Below the pieces are notes generated by a model, which was not told where the DNA came from, did not search any database, and saw only the letters and a list, made by a program, of their open reading frames with translations. From Deltaproteobacteria bacterium (GTDB lineage Bacteria > Desulfobacterota > Binatia > HRBIN30 > CADEER01), in contig JAJCZJ010000088.1 of the NCBI GenBank assembly GCA_029262455.1, positions 206,273 through 270,272 on the forward strand: a DNA stretch of 64,000 bases, read 5' to 3'. The translations under genes were made by a program, and so were the position numbers. Within the stretch, counting starts at the first letter, position 1, and each line of letters starts with the position of its first letter. Shown here in pieces: positions 8,591-16,724 of the stretch.

Positions 8591-10552
8591 TTCACCCGAC
8601 CGTGCTGTATCGTAGCCGCCGAGTTTCGTTAACGCCTTCTTGAACTCCTGCGAACGGACAACTTCTAAAAGACTTTGCCCCATCGGGGATTCGACGAAGT
8701 CCGGACGCAAGATCAAGTCGTAGTCTTCACGCTCGACCGGGACGAAGTCGAGTCCCAGTGCGGTCGCTGCGGAACGAATCCCAAGACCACAGTCAGCTAG
8801 TCCCGATGCTACAGCCACAGCGACTGCCATGTGGGTGTACTCTTCGCGCTCGTAGCCGACGATTTTGTCTGGATCAATGCGCAGTTTCGCGAGCTTGTAA
8901 TCGAGCAAGACGCGCGTACCCGCTCCCGGTTGGCGATTGACGAAGCGAACATCTTTGCGCTTCAGATCCTTCAGCGTCTTGATCTTCTTGGGGTTGCCTC
9001 TTGCACAGATCAGACCTTGTTCGCGCACCGCCAGGTTGACGACGCGAACCTTCGGCCTCTTGCCGGTCATGCTCGCCTTGCCAAAGATTCTTTGAATATC
9101 GGGAAGGTTGTAGACACCGGTTTTCGGATCGAGCAGGTGGCTACCGACGACGTGCGCTTCGCCGCGTTTGAGCGCTACCAGACCTCCGAGGCTGCCGACA
9201 CTGGTCGCTGAGATCTTCAGGTCTGGATGTCGCTGCTTGAGACAGTCCTCGAGTACGCCGACGCTGAGATCGCTGCTACCGCCGAAAACGACCGTGCGCT
9301 CGATGTCGCCGAGTGGACGCAACAACTCGACTTCCACTTTCTCTCCGGCGTTGACGCCTTCCGACAGGGTCGGCACGCGCAGAAACCCATCCGCACGCAC
9401 CATCGTGGTAATGACGCCGGCACCGCGCGCCAACGGATTGGCGACGATCTGGTCGCCGACGCGGCCCAAGGTCACGCGGACGAACTCTTCGACGCCGAGA
9501 CGCGAAGGCAGCTTGCGCGGTACCACCGCCTCGACCGTTTGCGGAGCGTCGGGCTGTCTTCCCTGCAGACGAGCGATCAGCGGCTGCAGGACTTGTTGAC
9601 AGACGACGATGGCCGACACCGGATAGCCCGGCAGTCCGACGACGGGCTTGCCGTTCACGCGCGCGCAGATCGCCGGCTTGCCCGGCATTACGTCGATCCC
9701 GTGCACCAAAACCTCACCCGCCTTCTCCAACACCGACACGGTGAAGTCGCGCTCACCCGCCGACGATCCCGCAATCACTACGACTACATCGAAGTTCTCC
9801 GCGCACCTTCGGACGGCACGCTCGATCGCGCGCGGCTCGTCGCGCACTCGCCGCTGTTTCTTGGCGACGCCGCCCCACTCCGTGACGAAAGCCCCCGCGA
9901 CGCGCGAGTTGAACTCGGTGATCGATCCCGGAGAACGACGGTCGCCCGGTTCGATCAACTCACTCCCCGTCGGGATGATCGCAACCGTCGGCCGCCGAGC
10001 CACATCGACCTCGACCAATCCGGCGGCGAGCATCGCGCCGATATCGAACGGACGGATGCGATGCGCGCGCGGCAACAACGGCTCGGTGGCGACGACGTCC
10101 TCCCCCACCAAACGCACGTGCTGCCACGGCGCTGACGACGCATGCACAGTTAATCCGTCGGGTCCGTCCGGGACAACGTTCTCGATCATCACCACAGCGT
10201 TTGCCCAATGTGGCAATGCATGCCCGGTGTCGACGTAGGTAAAGCGCCCTTCAGGAACTTTGTTCTTGGCGACCCGCGCTGGGGCCTGGCGCAGCGTAAT
10301 CGGGTTTGCCTCACTCGCCCCAAACGTATCCTCAGCACGTACCGCGATCCCGTCCATCGCCGATCCGTGGTAGTGCGGCACCGACACCACGGCAAACACC
10401 GGCGCGACCGTTACCCGACCGAGACTGTCCTCCACCGCGATCTTCTCCGACGGTGGATCCGACTCGATCGAATCGACAAACAGGGCGAGCGTCTCTTCGA
10501 GCGTCTTCTTGTTGAGATACTTCGTGCGCCGCGCCAGTTTCTCACCCTTCAT
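8579..10552 (-). CDS. moeA: MoeA molybdopterin molybdotransferase fused to a periplasmic-binding-protein-like domain
   Basis: 657 residues. The first ~410 are MoeA: SAMDGIAVRAEDTFG, GEDVVATEPLLPRAHRI, the MPT-binding region VIAGSSAGERDFTVSVLEK and the GLPGYPVSAIV loop. MoeA inserts molybdate (or tungstate) into adenylylated molybdopterin. The C-terminal ~230 residues (from DLSVGVLEDCLKQRHPDL) form a type-2 binding-protein fold with SVGSLGGLVAL, GSHLLDPKTGVYN, FVNRQPGAGTRVLLDY and AVASGLADCGLGIRS. This fused architecture is known and is thought to sense or deliver oxyanion. It follows the stand-alone moeA in the same operon. The start is set at the ATG 12 codons into the open frame because the MoeA fold begins soon after. 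Confidence 0.9.
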   Translation of the reverse strand: MKGEKLARRTKYLNKKTLEETLALFVDSIESDPPSEKIAVEDSLGRVTVAPVFAVVSVPHYHGSAMDGIAVRAEDTFGASEANPITLRQAPARVAKNKVPEGRFTYVDTGHALPHWANAVVMIENVVPDGPDGLTVHASSAPWQHVRLVGEDVVATEPLLPRAHRIRPFDIGAMLAAGLVEVDVARRPTVAIIPTGSELIEPGDRRSPGSITEFNSRVAGAFVTEWGGVAKKQRRVRDEPRAIERAVRRCAENFDVVVVIAGSSAGERDFTVSVLEKAGEVLVHGIDVMPGKPAICARVNGKPVVGLPGYPVSAIVVCQQVLQPLIARLQGRQPDAPQTVEAVVPRKLPSRLGVEEFVRVTLGRVGDQIVANPLARGAGVITTMVRADGFLRVPTLSEGVNAGEKVEVELLRPLGDIERTVVFGGSSDLSVGVLEDCLKQRHPDLKISATSVGSLGGLVALKRGEAHVVGSHLLDPKTGVYNLPDIQRIFGKASMTGKRPKVRVVNLAVREQGLICARGNPKKIKTLKDLKRKDVRFVNRQPGAGTRVLLDYKLAKLRIDPDKIVGYEREEYTHMAVAVAVASGLADCGLGIRSAATALGLDFVPVEREDYDLILRPDFVESPMGQSLLEVVRSQEFKKALTKLGGYDTARSGEEKV

Positions 10553-10690
10553 CGATGCGCACCGAGCATCATTGAGACGCCGCACAAAGTGCGTATGGAC
10601 CAGGCCTCTCCGCTATTCACGCGCAAGACGGCGCTGCATCGGCGCTTCCGAGAACTCACGGCACACAAGACGGTGGTGACTTGCATCTTG

Positions 10691-10734
10691 ATCCCCTCAC
10701 CCTAACCCTAACCCTCTCCCAGAGGGAGAGGGGA
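10691..10734. repeat. CCCTAACCC/palindromic intergenic repeat
   Basis: CCCTCACCCTAACCCTAACC leads into a hairpin with arms CCCTCTCCC (10712-10720) and GGGAGAGGG (10724-10732) and a 3-nt loop. This is a widespread bacterial REP-like intergenic element, not a telomere. Located between two moeA genes of one operon, it may act as an RNA-stabilising hairpin or attenuator. The rest of 10553-10778 shows no other feature. Confidence 0.75.
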
Positions 10735-10778
10735 ACTTCTGCCGATTTCTATTCGCAAGGCTCACGATTTCGCGTTCG

Positions 10779-12038
10779 TCAGAACCAAATCACTTCGACT
10801 TCGGTACCTTCATCTAGACCTTCGGAATTGGCCGGCACTTTCACCAGTCCGTCGGCTGAGATCAGATTGAACACAGCACCGGATTTTCCCGGCATCGGTG
10901 TCGCCACCTTGCGCTCACCGTCTGTGCTCAACCGTACCCGCACGTAGTCTTCGCGTCCCGGCTTCGAAGCGACATTTTGCGCCAACACTGCCGGCGTGCA
11001 ACGCGCCGGCTCGAACGCCTCAGCGGCAGACTCTCCAGCCAGAATCCGCAACAACGGGCCGCCGAAGAGATCGAAGATGACCAGCGCAGAGACGGGATGC
11101 CCCGGCAATCCGACGATCGGCTTCTTTCCTGCCTTGGCGAGAATGGTTGGTTTGCCAGGAGCTACAGAGATGCCGTGGAAGATCATCTCTGAGTTCGGGA
11201 ACGACATGATCACATCGGTCGTGAGATCCTTGACCCCGACAGAGCTGCCGCCGGACAAGAAGACGACGTCGTTCTTCGCCAAAGCTTTTTTCAGAGTTGC
11301 CTCGAGGTTTCCCGATACATCCCCGACGACGCCATAATCGGTCAGGTCGCCGCCGGCGGCGTCGATCATGGCAGCAAGCGAAAACTGATTTACGTTGCGC
11401 ACCTGTCCCGGCCGCGGTTTGCGATCCGGCGAGACGATCTCGTCTCCCGTCGAAAGAAGCCCGACGCGCGGACGCTTGTGCACACGCACTTTGGTGATCC
11501 CTAGTCCCGTCAGCGCTCCGATATCGCGCGGGCGCAAGCGGCGCCCCGCAGGCAGGACAGGTGTCCCCTTGGCGACATCCTCACCAACCCGGAGCACATG
11601 CTGCCAGGGAGACACCCCACTGTGCACTTCGACCATGTCGTCGACCTCATCGGTATGCTCGACCATGACCACGGCGTTCGATCCGGGAGGCAGCATCGCG
11701 CCCGTCCCCACACGCATCGCACATCCCTTGCGCAGACGGGTTCGCGCGGTTTTTCCCATCTCGACCGTACCGAGAATCTTCAAGTACGCGGGGGTGCCCG
11801 TCGACGCTCCGAAGGTGTCCGCGGCAACGACAGCGAAGCCGTCCATATTGGCCCGATCGAAGTGCGGCGAGTCGATCGGCGCTACCGCCTCTCGCGACAA
11901 GACTCTTCCCGCAGCGTCGCGCGTCTGCACGATCTCGGACGGCAAACTTTCGATCTCACCGATGCGCGCGCGGGCATCAGCGGTCGATACAACCTTGAAG
12001 AAGGGCCTTACCCGCGGAGGACTCGATGATCGAGGCAT
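10779..12038 (-). CDS. moeA: MoeA molybdopterin molybdotransferase
   Basis: 419 residues from the ATG at 12038, the usual length for stand-alone MoeA. Motifs in order are FDRANMDGFAVVAADTFG, MRVGTGAMLPPGSNAVVMVE, GEDVAKG, LLSTGDEIV, FLSGGSSVGVKDLTTDVI and GLPGHPVSALVIFD. The Asp residues in ANMDGF and SVGVKD correspond to those implicated in molybdate insertion. The C-terminal beta-barrel (domain IV) is present. It begins inside the end of the nitrilase gene with a 31-nt overlap, which suggests translational coupling. A second, fused MoeA follows; pairs of this kind can partition Mo and W use, which is inference here. Confidence 0.92.
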   Translation of the reverse strand: MPRSSSPPRVRPFFKVVSTADARARIGEIESLPSEIVQTRDAAGRVLSREAVAPIDSPHFDRANMDGFAVVAADTFGASTGTPAYLKILGTVEMGKTARTRLRKGCAMRVGTGAMLPPGSNAVVMVEHTDEVDDMVEVHSGVSPWQHVLRVGEDVAKGTPVLPAGRRLRPRDIGALTGLGITKVRVHKRPRVGLLSTGDEIVSPDRKPRPGQVRNVNQFSLAAMIDAAGGDLTDYGVVGDVSGNLEATLKKALAKNDVVFLSGGSSVGVKDLTTDVIMSFPNSEMIFHGISVAPGKPTILAKAGKKPIVGLPGHPVSALVIFDLFGGPLLRILAGESAAEAFEPARCTPAVLAQNVASKPGREDYVRVRLSTDGERKVATPMPGKSGAVFNLISADGLVKVPANSEGLDEGTEVEVIWF

Positions 12039-12823
12039 GGAATCTCCTGCCGCACTTTCTTCAAGTAGTCGAGATCGACATCCGCCATGATGATCCCGTC
12101 GCCTTCCCCAGCACGCGCCAAAACCGTGCCCCAAGGATCGACGATCATCGAGTTACCATAATTGTGCACACCACTCCCGCCACGCCCGCATTGATTCGGA
12201 GCAATAAAGTAGACTTGGTTCTCGATTGCCCGCGCCCGCACCAGCGCCTCCCAGTGCACTGCGCCGGTCGCAAAGGTAAACGCTGAGGGCATGAAGATCA
12301 GCGCCGCATCGCGATCGATCAGCTGGCGAAACAACTCCGGAAACCGCAAGTCGTAACACACCGCAAGCCCCACCGGCACTGAATCACAGGCCACGACCGT
12401 CATGTCGCTACCCGGACGTCGGGTATCAGACTCCCGCACCGACACCCGATCGACAATCTCCACATCAAACAGGTGGACCTTCCGGTATACATCGATCAGT
12501 TCTCCGGACGGCTCGAACAACGCGCACGTGTTGTAGACCTTCGCACCCTCCGGGGCCTTTTCGAGAATCGAACCGCCGATCAGGTAAACCCCTAGTTCGC
12601 TTGCCAACGTGGCAAGGGTGTCGCAGGTCGGTCCCGGAATCGACTCCGCGGCTTCGAATTCATCCTCGCGTCGCCCGCCCCAAAAAAACAGCTCCGGGAG
12701 CGCTACCATCCGGGCTCCACGTTCCGCAGCCTCCCGCACCAAACGATCGACCACGGCAAGGTTGGCCCGCTTGTCGGAACCGACCCTCATTTGAACCGCT
12801 GCTACCGAAAACCGAGTGTCCAT
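12008..12823 (-). CDS. Carbon-nitrogen hydrolase (nitrilase superfamily, Nit1/NIT2-like)
   Basis: 271 residues with the complete Glu-Lys-Cys catalytic triad: Glu in MVALPELFFWGG (about residue 45), Lys in DVYRKVHLFDV (about 115) and Cys in GLAVCYDLRFPELF (about 155). The C-terminal block YFIAPNQCGRGGSG and the NSMIVDPWGTVLA strand match the omega-amidase/deaminated-glutathione-amidase branch. That branch hydrolyses small amides such as alpha-ketoglutaramate or deaminated glutathione. It heads the moeA operon and is divergent from the PhaR-like gene, with about 120 bp for both promoters. Confidence 0.88.
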   Translation of the reverse strand: MDTRFSVAAVQMRVGSDKRANLAVVDRLVREAAERGARMVALPELFFWGGRREDEFEAAESIPGPTCDTLATLASELGVYLIGGSILEKAPEGAKVYNTCALFEPSGELIDVYRKVHLFDVEIVDRVSVRESDTRRPGSDMTVVACDSVPVGLAVCYDLRFPELFRQLIDRDAALIFMPSAFTFATGAVHWEALVRARAIENQVYFIAPNQCGRGGSGVHNYGNSMIVDPWGTVLARAGEGDGIIMADVDLDYLKKVRQEIPCLDHRVLRG

Positions 12824-12946
12824 GAGTTCAACTTACCCGCAAACACATGTCCTACCCGCGATACGCCACACTTTCGAGCCCCCGACGCTCGGCTTCCTTG
12901 CCGCTTTCAAAGTACGTATGGTAGCCGGAGCTATGAGAATCGCAGC

Positions 12947-13603
12947 ATGGATAGAGAATCGATGAGTCAGTCAGCTGCGAAAGAGCCGCATATCATCAAG
13001 AGATATGGCAATCGCAAACTGTACGATGTCGAAAAGAGTCGCTACATCACGCTGGACGGGATCCGATCCTTGGTCCAGGCTGGCGAAGACGTCAAGGTGG
13101 TCGATAACAAGAACGGTGAGGATCTGACCGGCGTCACATTTGCCCAGATCATTTATGAAACCGAAAAACGCAACAACGGTAGCGAAACGTTGCCGCTGCT
13201 GCGGCGAATGATCGAGGTTGGAGACGAGACCGTCCAGCGCTCGAGAGAAGCAATCGAGAGCGTGGTCGACGCGGCCGAGAAACGGGTGCGGGAGTTGGTC
13301 GGCGGCGACAGCGGCAATTTGCTCGAGGACATGCTCGACCTACCGCAGCGCAGGCTCGACGAGCTGCAAAAACGCATCGACCAGCAGGTCCGTCAGTCGG
13401 TCGAGCGCGTCACCCACAACCCCGTCTTGGTCAGCGAACTTCGCAGGGTCGAAAGCAATTTGCGCCAGCTAGAAGAGAAACTCTCCGAGCTCACCGGTAC
13501 GCGTCAGACCCCAGAGAAGAAGCCCGCAGCCAAGAAACGTCCGCGCAGCGCCAAAAGCAAGACGAAGAAGACGACGACGAAGAGGACGACGAGGACGAAG
13601 TGA
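12947..13603 (+). CDS. phaR: PhaR-like polyhydroxyalkanoate synthesis regulator with a basic tail
   Basis: The N-terminal 60 residues contain IIKRYGNRKLYDVEKSRYIT and GEDVKVVDNKNGEDLTG, the PHB accumulation regulator DNA-binding domain that binds PHA granules and phasin promoters. A helical, probably coiled-coil segment (residues 85-185) follows. The last ~30 residues are almost entirely Lys/Arg/Thr/Ala (KKRPRSAKSKTKKTT), resembling a histone-like tail. No PHA synthase or phasin is nearby. The alternative start at 12962 removes five residues. Family assignment is secure, PHA control by this copy less so. Confidence 0.82.
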   Translation: MDRESMSQSAAKEPHIIKRYGNRKLYDVEKSRYITLDGIRSLVQAGEDVKVVDNKNGEDLTGVTFAQIIYETEKRNNGSETLPLLRRMIEVGDETVQRSREAIESVVDAAEKRVRELVGGDSGNLLEDMLDLPQRRLDELQKRIDQQVRQSVERVTHNPVLVSELRRVESNLRQLEEKLSELTGTRQTPEKKPAAKKRPRSAKSKTKKTTTKRTTRTK

Positions 13604-13607
13604 GCCG

Positions 13608-14012
13608 ATGACGATCAACGTCACAGACTTGGATCATATCGTATTGCGTGTTGGTGACATCGAACGCTCTCTGAACTTCTACGAAAAGCTACTCGGCCTC
13701 GAGGTCGAGGGCCGAAAAGAGTTCAGCACCGGGGAGCGTCCGTTTGTATCGGTTCGCATCGGAGCGCAGCTCGTCGACCTTTGGCCGGACGCTGACTACG
13801 ACCCCGATCTGGGCGCCAAGCACAGCGGTCTTCTCCATTTTTGTGCCCGCGTCTCAGGCGACTTGGCAGGCGACATCATCCCGCAGCTCGACAAAGCCGG
13901 CGTACAGGTCTTGGACCGGCCAGCGGTTCGTTTCGGGGCGACCGGATACGGAGAATCGGTCTACGTTCGCGATCCGGACGGCTATGTGCTGGAATTGAAG
14001 CAATCAACCTGA
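13608..14012 (+). CDS. VOC-superfamily (glyoxalase/bleomycin-resistance fold) protein
   Basis: 134 residues comprising two beta-alpha-beta-beta-beta modules. The metal-site His in LDHIVLRVGDIERSLNFYE, a second His in GLLHFCARV and the terminal Glu in VRDPDGYVLELKQ are in the expected places. These folds serve as isomerases, dioxygenases or thiol transferases. The gloB-type gene 280 bp downstream in the same direction favours a lactoylglutathione-lyase-like or conjugate-handling role, but the sequence alone cannot fix the substrate. It is 4 nt after the PhaR-like gene, so the two are probably in one operon. Confidence 0.8.
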   Translation: MTINVTDLDHIVLRVGDIERSLNFYEKLLGLEVEGRKEFSTGERPFVSVRIGAQLVDLWPDADYDPDLGAKHSGLLHFCARVSGDLAGDIIPQLDKAGVQVLDRPAVRFGATGYGESVYVRDPDGYVLELKQST

Positions 14013-14022
14013 GTTGAATCCA

Positions 14023-14286
14023 ATGCAAAGAAAACCAAGTCTGCCAATCGCGCTTTGGCTTGGGCTCCTGCTGGTGATCCCACTCGTGGCGGTGTTTCTA
14101 CTATCGCTTGCTGCCGCGACGACGATCGGCGCCGGAGTTCTGGCTCTCTACTATCTGCTGAGACCAACGAGTAAGCCACTCCCGAGGCAGCGCCAGCGCC
14201 AGCGCCAGCCAGACATCGACGCGATCGAGCTCGACCCAAGCGACTACCACAGACTACCTGAGAACCCTTCGGATGGAGCCCGCTGA
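14023..14286 (+). CDS. Small membrane protein with an Arg-Gln tandem repeat
   Basis: About 87 residues, unknown family. Two adjacent hydrophobic helices (IALWLGLLLVIPLVAVFLL and TIGAGVLALYYLL) are followed by a short basic run of alternating RQ residues. That run is encoded by a perfect six-base tandem array (CAGCGC) at 14187-14210. The C-terminal tail is acidic (DIDAIELDPSDYHRLPE). The ATG at 14023 is preferred over the TTG at 14014. The gene ends 4 nt before the next start, so it belongs to the same transcript. Slippage in the hexamer array could vary the RQ count. Confidence 0.6.
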   Translation: MQRKPSLPIALWLGLLLVIPLVAVFLLSLAAATTIGAGVLALYYLLRPTSKPLPRQRQRQRQPDIDAIELDPSDYHRLPENPSDGAR

Positions 14287-14290
14287 CTCG

Positions 14291-15058
14291 ATGAAAGTGA
14301 TTCCAATTCCACAGCTATCCGACAACTACGCCTATCTGATCATCGACACAGCGACAGACAAAGCAGGAATCGTCGACTGCGCAGAGCCGGCGCCGATCCT
14401 AGCGGTGGTCGACAGCGAGGGAGTCGAGCTGACTTCAATCTTGCCGACGCACCATCACTTCGATCACGTCGGCGGCAACGACGAGATGCTCAAGGCACGA
14501 CCGGGGCTGACTGTGTACGGCTTCGATGATCGTGTCCCAGGGATCACCGATCGCGTCGACGAAGGCTCGTTGGTCAGCGTCGGGGAACTCAAGGCGCGGG
14601 TGATGTCGATCCCTGCGCATACAACCGGCCACATCGCTTACTACTTCGAAAACGAAGCAGCCGTTTTTACCGGCGACACATTATTCGCTGGCGGCTGCGG
14701 GCGCCTATTCGAAGGCGACGCCGCGATGATGATCAAGTCGCTCGGCAAGCTTCGCGACCTGCCCAACGAGACCCAAGTCTACTTTGGTCACGAATATACC
14801 GAAAATAATCTGAGATTCGCCTCCACCCTCGAGCCAAACAACCAATCTCTCACAGAAAAGCGTGCGTGGGCGGCCGGCCAAATTCAGGATGGGAAGTTCA
14901 CCACGCCGACGACGATCGCATCGGAAAAAGAAACAAATCCTTTCTTTCGCTGGGAAAGTGAAGAGCTTCGCAACACGCTGTCGGCACAGTTTTCCGACCT
15001 GCCGATGGACGACGTATCCGTCTTTGCCAAGACGCGCGCGTTGAAGGATTCGTTCTAA
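14291..15058 (+). CDS. gloB: Hydroxyacylglutathione hydrolase (glyoxalase II)
   Basis: 255 residues, the usual GloB length. The binuclear metal motif THHHFDHVGG lies near residue 53, followed by IPAHTTGHIAY, FTGDTLFAGGCGRLFEGD and YFGHEYTENNLRFA, all diagnostic of glyoxalase II. The C-terminal helical domain with NPFFRWE ending binds the glutathione thioester. It hydrolyses S-lactoylglutathione to lactate and glutathione. Together with the VOC protein upstream it could complete a methylglyoxal detoxification pair. The start at 14291 is chosen because GloB proteins begin MKVIPIPxLxDNY. Confidence 0.93.
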   Translation: MKVIPIPQLSDNYAYLIIDTATDKAGIVDCAEPAPILAVVDSEGVELTSILPTHHHFDHVGGNDEMLKARPGLTVYGFDDRVPGITDRVDEGSLVSVGELKARVMSIPAHTTGHIAYYFENEAAVFTGDTLFAGGCGRLFEGDAAMMIKSLGKLRDLPNETQVYFGHEYTENNLRFASTLEPNNQSLTEKRAWAAGQIQDGKFTTPTTIASEKETNPFFRWESEELRNTLSAQFSDLPMDDVSVFAKTRALKDSF

Positions 15059-15134
15059 CCTCCAGCTGTCCAGCCCTGACGAACCCTTCGGGCCCAATTG
15101 ACAGCTGTCCTTCGAACGGGCATCGAGACCAACC

Positions 15135-16100
15135 ATGAAGGTAATGGTGACAGGTGGAACGGGGTACATCGGCGCGCACGTCGTGCGCGGATTGGCCGAG
15201 GCCAAGCACGAACCAATCATCCTAGACGATCTGCGAGCCTCGAAACGAGAGAGGGCTGGATCGTTTCCCCTCGAAGAGGTCGCACTCGAAGACACCGCAG
15301 GAGTGGTTGACGTATTCGCTCGGCATCGCCCGGAGGGCGTCGTTCACCTGGCCGGATCGATCAGCGTCGGCGAGTCGGTGCGCGACCCAGATCTCTATTG
15401 GCAGAACAATCTTGCCGCTGGATCGAGCCTGCTCCTCGCCTGCGCGCTGCACCCAGTCAAGACATTCTTGTTCTCCTCAACCGCAGCGGTGTATGGCAAC
15501 ACCGACCTGTCGCCGATACCCGAAACCGCAAAGTTGCAGCCCACCGCACCCTACGGGTCGTCCAAGCTCGCGTTTGAACGATTGCTTCACCGAAGTGCAC
15601 CAAGCTTGGGAATTCGGTCGGCAGCCCTCAGGTACTTCAACGCCGCCGGCGCCAACCCCAACTGGGGTGTTGGCGAGGATCACGAACCAGAGGAACACCT
15701 GATTCCACGCGTCATCGCATCGGTAGTGAACGACAAACCGCTCCATGTCTTCGGCGACGACTATCCGACTCATGACGGAACGTGCGAGCGCGACTATATT
15801 CATGTGACCGATCTAGCCTCAGCTCATGTGAAGGTTTTGGAAGGGCAACATCTCGAGAGCGGCCAGAGCTTCAACGTAGGCACCGGTAGCGGAACTTCCG
15901 TCATGCAGGTCATCGACTCTGTCGGTCGGCGTCTCGGCCGCTCGCCCATCGTCGAAATTTCGGAGAGACGGCCAGGCGATCCCGCTACGCTGGTCGCCGA
16001 TCCCTCCGCATTGAGCCAGCAGGTCGGTTGGACGGCTCAACACTCCTCGATCGACGAGATCGTCGATTCCGCCGTGACCTGGGCACAATCACGGGACTAG
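15135..16100 (+). CDS. galE: UDP-glucose 4-epimerase
   Basis: 321 residues of the extended SDR family. The NAD site is MVTGGTGYIGAHVVRGL, the active-site region is STAAVYGN, and YGSSKLAFERLL holds the YxxxK pair. SAALRYFNAAGANPN and ERDYIHVTDLA are the GalE signatures that follow. It interconverts UDP-glucose and UDP-galactose for LPS or exopolysaccharide sugars. The gap before it (15059-15134) holds two direct CAGCTGTCC copies but no clear terminator. The next gene starts 4 nt after the stop. Confidence 0.93.
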   Translation: MKVMVTGGTGYIGAHVVRGLAEAKHEPIILDDLRASKRERAGSFPLEEVALEDTAGVVDVFARHRPEGVVHLAGSISVGESVRDPDLYWQNNLAAGSSLLLACALHPVKTFLFSSTAAVYGNTDLSPIPETAKLQPTAPYGSSKLAFERLLHRSAPSLGIRSAALRYFNAAGANPNWGVGEDHEPEEHLIPRVIASVVNDKPLHVFGDDYPTHDGTCERDYIHVTDLASAHVKVLEGQHLESGQSFNVGTGSGTSVMQVIDSVGRRLGRSPIVEISERRPGDPATLVADPSALSQQVGWTAQHSSIDEIVDSAVTWAQSRD

Positions 16101-16104
16101 TCCG

Positions 16105-16707
16105 ATGGCCTCGAGACCACGCGTTCTGTATTTCTTTGCATTCCGATCGCCCTACGCAGCGCTCGCCAACTTCCGCATCGACGACTTGGTCGGCGACGCT
16201 GGCGGCAAGCTCGAGGCAATACCGGTTCTGCCACCCGACTCCCTGACACCGGTCGGAGAAGGCAGCCCGCTAGCCGATATCAAGATGGAGTACTTGCGCG
16301 AGGACGCCGAGCGCTGGGCCCGGCGACTCCACATTCCCTGGTGCGCATCGCCGCCCGGGCCCGGCGGTGGGCGTGAAACCATTGCCGGTTACTACTACGC
16401 CAAGGAGCACGGCCAGGAGCGCCACTTCCGCAATGCGGTTTTCCGCAGCCGCTGGTGCGAGGGCAAGGATATCAACGATCTCGACGTGCTCGCCGAATGC
16501 GCAGAGGATTGTCGCCTTTCGCCCAACCGGTTTCTGCAAGCGCTACGCACAAAACTTTTCGACCCGCCTGTCGACTCCGGACTCGCGCGTTGTATCGAGC
16601 ACAAGGTTTTCGGTGTGCCCACGTTCATCTATGACGGCCAACGATTCTGGGGCAACGATCGCTTGGACCTGATGATCGACGCGCTGCGGCGCGACACCCG
16701 CGAGTAG
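16105..16707 (+). CDS. DsbA-fold protein, 2-hydroxychromene-2-carboxylate isomerase-like
   Basis: 200 residues. The N-terminal FFAFRSPYAALA replaces the CxxC of DsbA with the SPY motif of kappa-class GST/HCCA isomerases, where Ser or a bound glutathione thiol performs catalysis. The helical insert (RWARRLHIPWC to DCRLSPNRFLQAL) and the late cis-Pro motif VFGVPTFIYDGQRFWGNDRLD agree with this family. A glutathione-dependent isomerase acting on aromatic or other electrophilic compounds is likely. It is 4 nt after galE and tail-to-tail with the TPR gene. Confidence 0.82.
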   Translation: MASRPRVLYFFAFRSPYAALANFRIDDLVGDAGGKLEAIPVLPPDSLTPVGEGSPLADIKMEYLREDAERWARRLHIPWCASPPGPGGGRETIAGYYYAKEHGQERHFRNAVFRSRWCEGKDINDLDVLAECAEDCRLSPNRFLQALRTKLFDPPVDSGLARCIEHKVFGVPTFIYDGQRFWGNDRLDLMIDALRRDTRE

Positions 16708-16724
16708 CAGCGATTGCCCCACTG

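Noticed and set aside
9227..10135. 302-codon plus-strand ORF opposite the fused moeA gene.
   Set aside because: Antisense to intact MoeA motifs; residue composition is implausible.
10695..10712. Telomere-like CCCTAACCCTAACC run.
   Set aside because: It is two and a half units leading into a CCCTCTCCC/GGGAGAGGG hairpin, a common bacterial intergenic repeat; nothing suggests a linear replicon end.
14187..14210. CAGCGC hexamer array as a phase-variation tract.
   Set aside because: Units are in multiples of three, so slippage would not shift the frame; at most it would change the number of RQ pairs. Kept as a note on the gene, not as a finding.
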